NCBI GenBank assembly: GCA_030680235.1
Contig: JAUXWQ010000030.1
Span: 36,677 to 100,676 of the forward strand
DNA: 64,000 bases
Reading direction: 5' to 3'
Origin: Coxiellaceae bacterium
GTDB taxonomy: Bacteria > Pseudomonadota > Gammaproteobacteria > Coxiellales > Coxiellaceae
Below the pieces are notes generated by a model. That model was given only the letters and a program-made list of their open reading frames with translations, was not told the origin of the DNA and searched no databases. The position numbers were made by a program, and so were the translations under genes. Below are positions 8,346 through 17,247 of this stretch, piece after piece (within the stretch, counting starts at the first letter, position 1; the number at the start of each line of letters is the position of its first letter).

Positions 8346-10226
8346 ATGGATAGAATTAAGAATTTTATAATCAATGCAAGATTACTTGTATTTGTGCATG
8401 ATATTATTATGGTTGGGCTCGCATGGATGAGCGCCTATCTTGTTCGTCAGAATTTAATGTTTATTCCAGATCAGTTTCTTAAACAGTCTGTTTCATTGTT
8501 GCCGATCATAGTGCTCATACAAACGAGTTCCTTTATCTTGTTTGGGCTATATCGAGGCATGTGGCGTTTTGCATCTATCCCTGATTTGATGCGAATTGTA
8601 AAATCTATCTTGCTTGGTGTGATTATATTTCTTCTTTACACCTATTTTATTTCTGATTTTAAAGTCATTCCCCGCTCTATTCCCTTACTCTACGCTGTTT
8701 TCCTGATGATTTTTTTATCTTTTGGACGATTAATGGTGCGTTTGTATAAAGAACCACGGTATTACGCCGATCCTAACAACGTTAAGCGCGTATTGATTGT
8801 TGGTTCTGGTATGGAAGCAGAAAAATTAATTCGAGAAATTATTTCAACCAAGCAGTTACACTATCAGCCTGTCGGAATTGTTGATAAAGACAAGTCAAAA
8901 CGTCACACAGAAATTCATGGTATACGTATTCTGGGAGATTTTCAAAGCATTGAAAAAATTGTTTTACAAAATGAGATCGATCTTATTTTTATCGCTGTTA
9001 GCAATGCATCAGCAAAAGAAATGGATGTTATTTTAAGGGCATGTCAATCTTCAAAAGTGCCTTTTCGCATTATTCCAAGCCTGGGTGAACAGCTTCGACA
9101 GTCTAAGCTGCTTCACACATTACGTGAAGTAAGTTTAGACGATTTGCTCGGTCGCGAGACTTATCAAGTAGACACTAAAGCTTTTGAGCATGCAATCAAA
9201 TATAAAAAAATAGTGGTCACTGGAGGGGGTGGCTCTATTGGATCAGAATTATGTCGTCAAATTGCAAGTTTATATCCGTCAGAATTACTGATTATAGATC
9301 ATAGTGAGTCAAATTTATATCATGTTGATTTGATGTTAAGAGAAAACTTCCCATCGCTGAAGTTAACAATCGCTTTAATGGATATCACAAAATTAGCTTT
9401 ACTAGCGACATTTTTTGAAAAACATCGGCCAGAGATTGTATTTCATGCGGCAGCCTATAAGCATGTGCCTATGCTTGAAAATCAGTTATTAATTGCTGTT
9501 TATAATAATGTCATTGGTAGTAAAAATGTAGTAGATATGGCGGTAAAATATAAAGCAGAGGTCTTTGTTCAAGTCTCCACAGATAAGGCGGTCAATCCAA
9601 CAAACATTATGGGATTAACAAAACGTGTTGCAGAAATATATGCTCAGCATCAATCCTCACATGATACTAAAATTATTACGGTCAGATTTGGCAATGTATT
9701 GGGTTCGGTCGGTAGTGTTGTTCCCTTGTTTAAAAGACAATTAGAACGTGGCGGACCGCTTACGATCACACATCCTGATATTACACGGTATTTTATGACG
9801 ATTCCTGAAGCTTCCCGTTTGATTTTACAAGCGATGGTGATGGGTGAAGGCGGTGAAATTTTTGTCTTGGATATGGGAAAATCTGTCAAAATTAGAGAGT
9901 TGGCTGAGCGCATAATTTTCCTTGCAGGAAAAAAACTCGATGAGGATATTAAAATTGTTTATACAGGCTTAAGGCCAGGTGAAAAACTGTATGAGGAGTT
10001 ATTTTACAGTCGAGAAAATGTAATTAATACAAAACATCAAAAAATATTTTTAGCTGAAAATGTGCGGCACACTGTTGATGTGGGCACTATTTTTTCTGAC
10101 ATCATGCTTGCGTGTGAAGGTCGGGACGAAAATAAGATTTTGGCGATGTTAATAAGATTGGTTCCTGAGTATGCTAAAGCAGAATTGGATGTAACTATAA
10201 AGAGACAAGAGGAAATGCTTGTGTAA
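8346..10226 (+). CDS. membrane-anchored UDP-GlcNAc 4,6-dehydratase (PglF/WbpM/CapD type)
   Basis: These enzymes convert UDP-GlcNAc to the 4-keto-6-deoxy sugar, the entry point to many 6-deoxyamino sugars. The 626-residue protein has about four N-terminal membrane segments (residues about 15-130), a Rossmann-like middle domain starting near RVLIVGSGMEAEK, and a C-terminal SDR domain with GGGGSIGSE (293-301). The catalytic position normally held by Tyr is Met422 (NIMGLTKR, Lys426), the diagnostic change for PglF/WbpM. ATG 8346 is preferred over a TTG at 8316 because AAGGA lies about 10 bases upstream. Its stop codon lies inside the 8-bp target duplication of a repeat element. Product sugar unknown. 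Confidence 0.9.
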   Translation: MDRIKNFIINARLLVFVHDIIMVGLAWMSAYLVRQNLMFIPDQFLKQSVSLLPIIVLIQTSSFILFGLYRGMWRFASIPDLMRIVKSILLGVIIFLLYTYFISDFKVIPRSIPLLYAVFLMIFLSFGRLMVRLYKEPRYYADPNNVKRVLIVGSGMEAEKLIREIISTKQLHYQPVGIVDKDKSKRHTEIHGIRILGDFQSIEKIVLQNEIDLIFIAVSNASAKEMDVILRACQSSKVPFRIIPSLGEQLRQSKLLHTLREVSLDDLLGRETYQVDTKAFEHAIKYKKIVVTGGGGSIGSELCRQIASLYPSELLIIDHSESNLYHVDLMLRENFPSLKLTIALMDITKLALLATFFEKHRPEIVFHAAAYKHVPMLENQLLIAVYNNVIGSKNVVDMAVKYKAEVFVQVSTDKAVNPTNIMGLTKRVAEIYAQHQSSHDTKIITVRFGNVLGSVGSVVPLFKRQLERGGPLTITHPDITRYFMTIPEASRLILQAMVMGEGGEIFVLDMGKSVKIRELAERIIFLAGKKLDEDIKIVYTGLRPGEKLYEELFYSRENVINTKHQKIFLAENVRHTVDVGTIFSDIMLACEGRDENKILAMLIRLVPEYAKAELDVTIKRQEEMLV

Positions 10227-10228
10227 TT

Positions 10229-10352
10229 GTAACTACTCACTTCGTTAGAAAGAAACGCCGCTGTTGGGGGCTTTTCCGCGAAAAATTAAAACAAAAAATC
10301 ACCTCAGCATTGACATTTTTCATTGCTTATACGACGAGGGGCAAGTAGTTAT
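10229..10352 (+). repeat. MITE-like element, GTAACTACT family, copy A (124 bp)
   Basis: The element begins GTAACTACTCAC and ends GCAAGTAGTTAT, imperfect terminal inverted repeats. It is flanked by an exact 8-bp direct repeat GTGTAATT (10221-10228 and 10353-10360). The left duplication contains the TAA stop of the upstream dehydratase gene. Compared with copy B (18216-18325) it has 14 extra bases in an A-rich inner part; the two copies are in opposite orientation. It fills most of the gap between the dehydratase and legG. Confidence 0.85.
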
Positions 10353-10391
10353 GTGTAATTTATCGTATCAAAAATTTTTGGGGAAAAGCTT

Positions 10392-11597
10392 GTGAACAAA
10401 AAAAGAAATATTGCTGTTATCACGGGCACACGTGCTGAGTATGGCTTGTTGCGTAATTTATTGAAAGAAATTCAATCGGATTTTTTCCTGAAACTTCAGC
10501 TTATTGTGACCGGGATGCATTTATCACCTGAGTTTGATCTAACCTATCAATTAATTGAGAATGATGGCTTTTTAATTGATGCAAAGATTGAGATGCTTTT
10601 ATCGAGTGATACTTCAGTCGGTATTGCGAAGTCTGTTGGCATAGGCGTGCTTGGATTTTCGGATTGTTTTGAACGTTTAAAGCCTGATTTAATTGTTGTC
10701 CTAGGCGATCGATTTGAAATATTAGCGGCCGTACAAACCGCAATGATAATGAAAATTCCTGTTGCGCATCTTCATGGTGGGGAATTAACGCAAGGGGCGA
10801 TTGATGACAGCATTCGTCATGCTATTACAAAAATGTCACATCTGCATTTTACGGCAGCAGAAGTGTATCGAAATCGTGTGATTCAGCTTGGAGAGTCGCC
10901 GGATCGCGTGTTTAATGTGGGTGCATTGGGCGTTGAAAGATTAAAAAAAAATATTTTATTGTCCAAAGAAGCGCTTGAGGAAATAGTAGACTTTCAATTT
11001 GGAACGCCTACTTTTTTAGTGACCTATCATCCAGCAACGCTATGTCTAGATAACATTCAAGAAGAGATGAAAGCTTTGTTTGATGCCTTGGACCAATTTC
11101 CACAATCAAAAATTATTTTTACAAAGGCAAATGCGGATGAAGCAGGGCGCTTTATTAATCAGGCAATAGATAATTACGTAATGAAAAATAATGGCCGTGT
11201 TAAGGCCTTTGTAAGCATGGGAGATCTCAATTATCTGAGTGCTATGAAGCATGCTGATGCTGTAATAGGAAACTCATCAAGTGGTATTATTGAGACTCCC
11301 AGCTTACATAAGCCGACTGTTAATATTGGTAGACGTCAAGAAGGACGATTATTTGCAGATTCTGTCATTCAATGTGGTGTTAATATGGGCGATATACAGC
11401 AAGCGATTTTTAAGGCCGTATCACTTGAATTTAGAAGGGTTGTGCAAAACACAATCTCACCTTATGATGCAGGGGATACGACAAATTTGATCGTTACTAT
11501 TTTAAGAACAGTTAACTTAGAAACGCTCACACAAAAGAAATTTTTTGATATCAAGGTTCAGGGATGTGACTATGAAAAAAACCTTTATCATTGCTGA
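10392..11597 (+). CDS. legG: hydrolysing nucleotide-diacetamido-sugar 2-epimerase (NeuC/LegG family)
   Basis: LegG/NeuC enzymes release the nucleotide while epimerising C2, giving the 6-carbon sugar that LegI condenses with PEP. The 401-residue protein has the NeuC pattern ITGTRAEYGLL (residues about 9-19), VLGDRFE, HLHGGELTQGAIDDSIRHA (from about residue 126) and GNSSSGIIETPS. The start is GTG at 10392. The gene overlaps legI by 26 bases, and the next two genes are LegH- and PtmE-like, so this is a legionaminic-type rather than sialic-type cluster (PtmE and the LegB/LegC genes further on support GDP-sugar substrates). NeuC acting on UDP-GlcNAc is the alternative. Confidence 0.85.
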   Translation: MNKKRNIAVITGTRAEYGLLRNLLKEIQSDFFLKLQLIVTGMHLSPEFDLTYQLIENDGFLIDAKIEMLLSSDTSVGIAKSVGIGVLGFSDCFERLKPDLIVVLGDRFEILAAVQTAMIMKIPVAHLHGGELTQGAIDDSIRHAITKMSHLHFTAAEVYRNRVIQLGESPDRVFNVGALGVERLKKNILLSKEALEEIVDFQFGTPTFLVTYHPATLCLDNIQEEMKALFDALDQFPQSKIIFTKANADEAGRFINQAIDNYVMKNNGRVKAFVSMGDLNYLSAMKHADAVIGNSSSGIIETPSLHKPTVNIGRRQEGRLFADSVIQCGVNMGDIQQAIFKAVSLEFRRVVQNTISPYDAGDTTNLIVTILRTVNLETLTQKKFFDIKVQGCDYEKNLYHC

Positions 11598-12648
11598 GGC
11601 TGGTGTCAACCACAATGGTGATCTGACATTAGCAAAACGGCTAATTGATGTTGCGGCAGATGCAGGCGCAAATGCCGTAAAATTTCAAACTTTTTCAGCA
11701 GATGCATTGGTGACAAAAACAGCGCCGAAGGCTGCTTATCAAATTTGTAATGCAAATACTACTGAATCTCAGTATGACATGTTAAAAAAACTGGAGTTGT
11801 CTCGAGAAAAGCATTTTTTCTTAAAGCAATATTGTGACGAAAAGAAAATTACTTTTTTTTCTACGCCTTTTGACCTCGATAGCGCGAATTTTCTATTACA
11901 GGACATGAAACTTTCCACAATTAAAATAGCCTCAGGTGAAATTACCAATGCGCTTTTGCTATTAAAGATTGCACGAGCACAGCCTAAGATTATTCTTTCG
12001 ACAGGCATGGCAACTTTGGGTGAAATTGAAGAAGCTTTAAGTATCATTGCTTTTGGACTTGTTGATGCTGCGCTACCGCCTTCAAAAAAAGCTTTTTTTT
12101 CGGCTTTTTCTTCGGAGTTGGGTCAACAAATGTTACGAGAAAAAGTAACCTTGTTACATTGCACATCCAATTACCCTGCGCAATTTCAAGATATTCATTT
12201 ACGTGCAATGGATACACTTTCTTTTGCATTTGGTTTGCCCGTGGGGTATTCGGATCATTCTTTAGGAATCGCTGTTTCAATTGCGGCAGTTGCGCGCGGC
12301 GCTTGTGTGATAGAAAAACATTTTACGCTAGATAAAAATTTGCCCGGACCTGATCATCAAGCATCTTTAGATCCTGTTGAATTGAAAAATATGATTTACG
12401 CTATTCGAGAGATTGAAGTCGCGCTAGGAAATACGACTAAGGCACCAACAGGTGCGGAATGTGAAACAAAAAATGTGGCGCGAAAAAGCCTCATTGCTGC
12501 AAACACAATTTTACCCGGTGAAAAATTCACAGCTCAAACTATCACTGTAAAGCGACCTGGCATGGGTATTTCCGCTATTCATTATTGGGATTATTTAGAT
12601 AAAAAGGCCTCAAGAAAATATGAGGCAGGTGATCTTATTTATGAATAA
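11572..12648 (+). CDS. legI: N,N'-diacetyllegionaminate synthase (NeuB/LegI family)
   Basis: It condenses a 2,4-diacetamido-trideoxymannose with PEP to give a nonulosonic acid. The 358-residue protein starts with AEAGVNHNGDL (residues 8-18), has KFQTF, STPFDL, KIASGEITN and YSDHSLG motifs of the TIM-barrel NeuB domain and ends with a C-terminal SAF (antifreeze-like) domain (about 295-358). ATG 11572 is preferred because AGGGATG lies a few bases upstream; a further in-frame start at 11545 lies deep in legG. An insertion of about 15 residues (near PPSKKAFFSAFSSELGQQM) is slightly unusual. It overlaps legH by 8 bases. Confidence 0.9.
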   Translation: MKKTFIIAEAGVNHNGDLTLAKRLIDVAADAGANAVKFQTFSADALVTKTAPKAAYQICNANTTESQYDMLKKLELSREKHFFLKQYCDEKKITFFSTPFDLDSANFLLQDMKLSTIKIASGEITNALLLLKIARAQPKIILSTGMATLGEIEEALSIIAFGLVDAALPPSKKAFFSAFSSELGQQMLREKVTLLHCTSNYPAQFQDIHLRAMDTLSFAFGLPVGYSDHSLGIAVSIAAVARGACVIEKHFTLDKNLPGPDHQASLDPVELKNMIYAIREIEVALGNTTKAPTGAECETKNVARKSLIAANTILPGEKFTAQTITVKRPGMGISAIHYWDYLDKKASRKYEAGDLIYE

Positions 12649-13264
12649 ACCCCTCTATATTTTAGGTGCTGGTGGTCATGCAAAAGTCTTATTAGAAGCC
12701 TTAGGAAACAATATAACTGGTTTTTTAGAAATTGACTTAGACTTAATTGGCAAAAAATATGTAGATAAAACTGTTTTTTTACAAGAAGCAATTTTAAAAA
12801 AACAGGCGCCTAACAAAATTATGCTTGTTAATGGTTTGGGTTCTGTTGGATTGCCGATATTACGAAGAAGACAATATGAAGAATGTAAAGAGAAGGGATA
12901 TCAGTTTTTATCTGTTTTCCATCGCACCAGTTATTTTTCAGAGGATGTGGTCTTTGGTGAAGGCTCACAACTATTACCGCGATCTGTGGTTTTAACAGGG
13001 TCAAAAATAGGTGCAAATACTATTATTAACACTTCTTCATCGATTGATCATGACTGTATTATAGGTGCGCATGTGCATATTGCGCCAGGCTGTGTTTTGT
13101 CAGGCAATGTTAGCATTGGAAATGGGTGTCATATCGGTACAGGCGCAAAGATTATTCAGGGTGTTAGTGTTGGAGAGAATGTATTAATTGCAGCAGGCGC
13201 AGTAGTGATTCACGATATACCAGCAAATAGCCGCGTTGCAGGCGTGCCAGCAGTAGTTTTTTAA
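12641..13264 (+). CDS. NeuD/PglD/LegH-type sugar N- or O-acetyltransferase
   Basis: The 207-residue protein has the fold typical of PglD/NeuD: an N-terminal nucleotide-sugar-binding half beginning LYILGAGGHAKVLLEAL and a C-terminal left-handed beta-helix of hexapeptide repeats with the catalytic His137 in SSSIDHDCIIG. LegH acetylates the 4-amino group of the GDP-sugar made by LegC; NeuD O-acetylates the finished acid. The position between legI and ptmE, and no other such transferase in the window, makes LegH the more economical reading. The ATG lies inside the last codons of legI. Confidence 0.8.
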   Translation: MNKPLYILGAGGHAKVLLEALGNNITGFLEIDLDLIGKKYVDKTVFLQEAILKKQAPNKIMLVNGLGSVGLPILRRRQYEECKEKGYQFLSVFHRTSYFSEDVVFGEGSQLLPRSVVLTGSKIGANTIINTSSSIDHDCIIGAHVHIAPGCVLSGNVSIGNGCHIGTGAKIIQGVSVGENVLIAAGAVVIHDIPANSRVAGVPAVVF

Positions 13265-13272
13265 GGATGATC

Positions 13273-14343
13273 ATGGATAAAAACGCATGGAAAGACGTTC
13301 TTGTGTCGCCAGAAATGACGGTGATTGCAACGCTAGAAAGCATTTCAAAATCAGCGCTTCAAATCGCGCTTGTGGTTGATGAAAAACAATGTTTGCTGGG
13401 TGTCGTGACAGATGGTGATGTGCGTCGCCACTTGTTGTCTCAAGGAAAATTAGATGAGCCTGTCTTGCGGATAATGAATAAGAATCCAGCGGTTGGGACT
13501 CTTGCAGATACCAAAGAATATCTGTTAATAAAAATGAAAAATAAAAATATTTTACATCTTCCGATTGTGGATGATAATCGCAGGGTCATTGGGCTTGAAC
13601 TTTTTTCATGCTTAACTAACAAAAACAAACGAGAAAATTGGGTTATTTTTATGGCGGGAGGATTAGGTACTCGCCTTCATCCTTTAACATTAGATTATCC
13701 AAAGCCATTGGTTAAAATTTGGAATAAAACAATTTTAGAGCTTTTATTAGAAAATTTTATTCAAAATGGATTTTATCGTTTTTATTTTTCGGTGAATTAT
13801 AAAGCGCAAATGATTGAAGCGTATTTTGGAAATGGTGAGCGGTGGGGGGTGGAAATTCGTTATTTACATGAAGAACGCGCATCGGGAACAATTGGTAGTT
13901 TACAGTTACTACAAGAAAAACCTGAGCAATCGTTTTTTGTTTTGAATGCAGATATTGTGACTAACCTCAATTTCTCTTGCATCCTTGATTTTCATAAAAA
14001 TAATAATCAAAACCCAATAGCCACGATGTGTGTGCGTCAATATGATAATAGAATACCTTATGGCGTAGTGAAGGTTGATGATCGATATCATTACTTGCTA
14101 GATATTGAAGAAAAACCTATAAGAAGCTATTTTATCAATGCAGGTATTTATATTTTAGAGCCGACCATTTTAGAGTGTTTTCCCAAAAATCAAGAGTATC
14201 TCGACATGCCAAATTTATTATTGCATTTGGTCGGGCAAAAAAAATGTGTTTCAACTTTTCCTATTCAAGAATATTGGTTGGATATTGGATCTCATGAAAA
14301 CTTAATGCAAGCAACAAATGATTATCAAAGGATATTTGTATGA
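13273..14343 (+). CDS. ptmE: CBS-domain nucleotidyltransferase, PtmE-like
   Basis: The 356-residue protein has two CBS motifs (residues about 8-118) and a C-terminal nucleotidyltransferase beginning MAGGLGTRLHPLT (127-139) with DYPKPLVKI. This is the architecture of PtmE, which in Campylobacter makes GDP-GlcN from glucosamine-1-phosphate and so commits sugar to the GDP-linked legionaminic route. ATG 13273 is chosen because AAGGA is 5 bases upstream; ATG 13267 is the alternative. It overlaps the next gene by ATGA. The other Ptm and Leg genes of the route lie at 42.5-51.3 kb. Confidence 0.85.
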   Translation: MDKNAWKDVLVSPEMTVIATLESISKSALQIALVVDEKQCLLGVVTDGDVRRHLLSQGKLDEPVLRIMNKNPAVGTLADTKEYLLIKMKNKNILHLPIVDDNRRVIGLELFSCLTNKNKRENWVIFMAGGLGTRLHPLTLDYPKPLVKIWNKTILELLLENFIQNGFYRFYFSVNYKAQMIEAYFGNGERWGVEIRYLHEERASGTIGSLQLLQEKPEQSFFVLNADIVTNLNFSCILDFHKNNNQNPIATMCVRQYDNRIPYGVVKVDDRYHYLLDIEEKPIRSYFINAGIYILEPTILECFPKNQEYLDMPNLLLHLVGQKKCVSTFPIQEYWLDIGSHENLMQATNDYQRIFV

Positions 14344-15302
14344 TGGCTTGGCGAGATAATTTAAGTTCAAGTGAATGGGATACGCAATTAGCGAAAATGG
14401 GTGGGCATCCGTTACAGTCAGCCTTGTGGGGTGACGCAAGAATAAAATTTGAAGGCATTATTGATCAGCGTTTGGCCTTATATGATAAAGAAAATATAGT
14501 GGCACTTGTTCGCGCTGAAATGCGAGGCCTTAAATTATTGTTTACATTAATATGGATTCCACAGGGGCCAGCGCTTTCTCCCGATGTAGATTGTCATTTA
14601 ATTTACAAAAAAATTAGTGATAAACTTAAAAAGAATGCAAATGTAGTTTGTGCCACTTATCCATGGGCTGTAAAAAACACTGAAGGGATGGGTTCACGTA
14701 AAACCATTTGGATAGATTTAAAAAAAGGTAAAGAAAAGTTATGGGCTGATTTAGATAGTCAGTGGCGTTATGGCGTCCGTCGTGCAGAAAGAGAGGGAGC
14801 AATAGCGTATATTGCACAAGATGAACAGGAACTTGAGGTGTTTTATCATTTGTGCCAGCAAGTCTCTCAAAATAAAAAATTTCAATTCAATGTATCGATT
14901 GATTTTATGCGATTTTTATTAAAAAACGGGAATGACAGTGGCGTGAGTGCAAAATTATTTGTGACTAAATATCAGAATGATATTGCGGCAGGAGCGCTTA
15001 TTTTAAAGGTAGGTAAGCATATACACTATATGTGGGGTGCTGTTGATAGACGCTACAGCAAGGTACGTGTTGGTGAATTTATTCAATGGGCAGTTATCAA
15101 TTGGGCTTGCGATCAAGGCTGTGAGCGTTACGATTTGGAAGGAATAGATGAAAATGCAAATCCAGGAACCGCGGCTTTTAAGAAGAAAATGGGGGGAGAA
15201 GAAATAGTCTTTCCATCTGCGGATGTGGTGAATATTGGCTTTCGTGGAAAAATTATTGCGTCCTTTATCAAGAAAAAGCTTGGGGTTGTTGAAGCCATAT
15301 AA
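14340..15302 (+). CDS. FemAB/GNAT-like aminoacyl or acyl transferase
   Basis: The 320-residue protein resembles FemAB-family transferases (two GNAT-like domains). The second half has GVRRAEREGAIA, a VGKHIHYMWGAVDRRYSKVRVGEFIQWAVI stretch (about residues 222-250, see bases 15007-15095) and YDLEGIDENANPGTAAFKKKMGG, a typical end motif. FemX-type enzymes attach amino acids to peptidoglycan, but homologues in polysaccharide loci may acylate a sugar amine. It follows ptmE with an ATGA overlap, so it may decorate the legionaminic acid or another amino sugar; that is inference. Confidence 0.75.
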   Translation: MMAWRDNLSSSEWDTQLAKMGGHPLQSALWGDARIKFEGIIDQRLALYDKENIVALVRAEMRGLKLLFTLIWIPQGPALSPDVDCHLIYKKISDKLKKNANVVCATYPWAVKNTEGMGSRKTIWIDLKKGKEKLWADLDSQWRYGVRRAEREGAIAYIAQDEQELEVFYHLCQQVSQNKKFQFNVSIDFMRFLLKNGNDSGVSAKLFVTKYQNDIAAGALILKVGKHIHYMWGAVDRRYSKVRVGEFIQWAVINWACDQGCERYDLEGIDENANPGTAAFKKKMGGEEIVFPSADVVNIGFRGKIIASFIKKKLGVVEAI

Positions 15303-15358
15303 GTTTTATTATAGTTCTTCGACCTTTATCTTTATTGTCCAATTAGCAGTATGCGCTA

Positions 15359-16033
15359 GTGCATCAATCAAGGAGACTTGTTATTAATACTCAATATTTT
15401 TTACATGGTATAAAAGTAATGTTTGTAAGACCTAAACGTTTACTTAAGGTGCTAAAAAATCTGTTTTATGATTTGAAATATACTCGTTCTTTTTTGGGTG
15501 TTCCATTAAATAATCAAAATGATATAGCCGGGTTCACACAAACAACAAGCACTGAATACACTGTTTTAGAAGAACTATTTTCTAATATCAGTATAGCAGC
15601 GCGTGATGTTATTGTTGATGTTGGTTGTGGTAAGGGAAGGGTATTGGCATGGCTGATGCATAAAAAGATTCAAAATAAAGTGATTGGTGTTGAAGTTGAC
15701 CTATCTGTTGCAAGTGAAACAAAAGAAAGGATGCAACATTACAAGCAAATTGAAATATTAACTGGAGATATAACTGAAGAAGCATTCCCCCTAGAGGGTA
15801 CGATTTTTTATTTATTTAACCCATTCAGTGAACTCGTAATGCGAAAATTCATAGAAAGAATTGAAAATCATTTATTAGAAGGAGGAGATTTGGTAACAAA
15901 TCGGTTTTTAATAGTTTATTACAATTGCGCTCATTTGAACGCATTCGAAGAAAATCCCATTTGGAAAATTAAAAAATGCGGTGATTTTGATGGGTTGCCG
16001 GCAGCTATTATTTCAGCTGAATTTTCACGATAA
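15359..16033 (+). CDS. class I SAM-dependent methyltransferase
   Basis: The 224-residue frame holds a class I methyltransferase core with the SAM-binding motif VIVDVGCGKGRVLAWL (about residues 81-96), an acidic residue after strand 2 (GVEVD) and LTGDITEE after that. The start is unclear: GTG at 15359 has no ribosome-binding site, while AAGGAGA at 15370-15376 points to an initiation near 15383 where only ATT is in frame; ATG 15419 is a shorter option. The substrate is unknown; its place between a FemAB-like protein and a glycosyltransferase suggests sugar or glycan methylation. Confidence 0.75.
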   Translation: MHQSRRLVINTQYFLHGIKVMFVRPKRLLKVLKNLFYDLKYTRSFLGVPLNNQNDIAGFTQTTSTEYTVLEELFSNISIAARDVIVDVGCGKGRVLAWLMHKKIQNKVIGVEVDLSVASETKERMQHYKQIEILTGDITEEAFPLEGTIFYLFNPFSELVMRKFIERIENHLLEGGDLVTNRFLIVYYNCAHLNAFEENPIWKIKKCGDFDGLPAAIISAEFSR

Positions 16034-16086
16034 TTTAACGTGGAAGCAATATGGTGAAAAATTGCTTAATATATAAGGAAGCGCTA

Positions 16087-17226
16087 GTGACTCAAAAAAA
16101 TAAAAAAATACTAATGGTTTTTATTGAGCCAACGCCCTATATTCTAGATTTGCTTGAAAAAGGTTTTTATCCCATTAAGGATCAGTTAGATATTGTTTTT
16201 TTAGCGCAAAATTTAACGCAGCAGTGGGATCTAAAATCACGTTCTATTTCATTTGATATTATGCAATCTTGGAAACAAACTTTTCAGTTGTTGCATCATA
16301 TTTTTATAAAAAGACGATATCAGTTATTGCATTTGGCTGGTTGGAGTAATCCTCTGACGATATTGTTAATAATGACTGCGCGTATTTTTTTCATTCCAGT
16401 GACAGTGGAAAGCGATACGCAATTGAATAAAAATTTACCCTTCTGGAAGCAAGCAGTAAAAAAAATAGTTTATCCAATTTTATTTAAATTTCCAAATGGG
16501 TTTTTGCCCGGCGGAACGCGACAAGCTAAGTATTTATCTTATTATGGCGTTAATGACTCTAAAATAACCAATGCGCAAATGACGGTTGATGTGGAATATA
16601 TCAGAAAATATGTGGATGATATTTCCTTTTTAAAAAGAGAAGAAGAGCGGTTGAAGTATGGGGCTTTAAATGATGACGTGGTGTTTTTATTTGTAGGGCG
16701 GCTATTAGATTTCAAAGGTATTCGTGAGTTAATTTCTGCGATGAAATTAATTCAGGATGAGCGCGCAAAGTTGTGGATTGTGGGCAGCGGTGAGTTGATG
16801 CATGAGGTTCAACAATCGGCATTGAGCACCAGAAAAATAAAGTATTTTGGTAGAATAACGGGTGATGATTTATGGAAAATTTACAATGCAGCAGATGTGT
16901 TTGTATTACCGTCGCATGCTGAAGCATGGGGATTGGTAGTGAACGAAGCGATGGCTTCGCGTAAGCCGGTTATTGTAACAGAGGGAGTGGGTTGTGTGGA
17001 TGATCTGGTTAGGCATGGTCAAGAAGGTTTAATTATTCAGCCAAAACAGGTTGACTCACTGTGCAACGCTATGTATTTTATGTTAGAAAATAATGAAAAA
17101 AGAAAAATAATGGCTGAAAATGCGTCGCGTCATATCTCAAGTTGGATATTGCAAAACGAAGCAAATAATATGATTTTTGGCTGGAAAAAAATTGCAAGGA
17201 CTGAAGTTACCAATTACGTTTATTGA
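16087..17226 (+). CDS. glycosyltransferase family 4
   Basis: This is a GT-B glycosyltransferase of about 379 residues. The donor domain has FLFVGRLLDFKGIRELI, WIVGSGEL and the signature HAEAWGLVVNEAMASRKPVIVTEGVGC, the E-x7-E nucleotide-sugar motif. I prefer GTG 16087, which has AAGGAAG about 5 bases upstream; ATG 16051 (12 residues longer, with GGAAG upstream) is also possible. It would add one sugar to the growing lipid-linked unit at the cytoplasmic face of the inner membrane. Donor and acceptor cannot be inferred. Confidence 0.87.
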   Translation: MTQKNKKILMVFIEPTPYILDLLEKGFYPIKDQLDIVFLAQNLTQQWDLKSRSISFDIMQSWKQTFQLLHHIFIKRRYQLLHLAGWSNPLTILLIMTARIFFIPVTVESDTQLNKNLPFWKQAVKKIVYPILFKFPNGFLPGGTRQAKYLSYYGVNDSKITNAQMTVDVEYIRKYVDDISFLKREEERLKYGALNDDVVFLFVGRLLDFKGIRELISAMKLIQDERAKLWIVGSGELMHEVQQSALSTRKIKYFGRITGDDLWKIYNAADVFVLPSHAEAWGLVVNEAMASRKPVIVTEGVGCVDDLVRHGQEGLIIQPKQVDSLCNAMYFMLENNEKRKIMAENASRHISSWILQNEANNMIFGWKKIARTEVTNYVY

Positions 17227-17247
17227 TGAAAATGACAGGGCGGTTAT

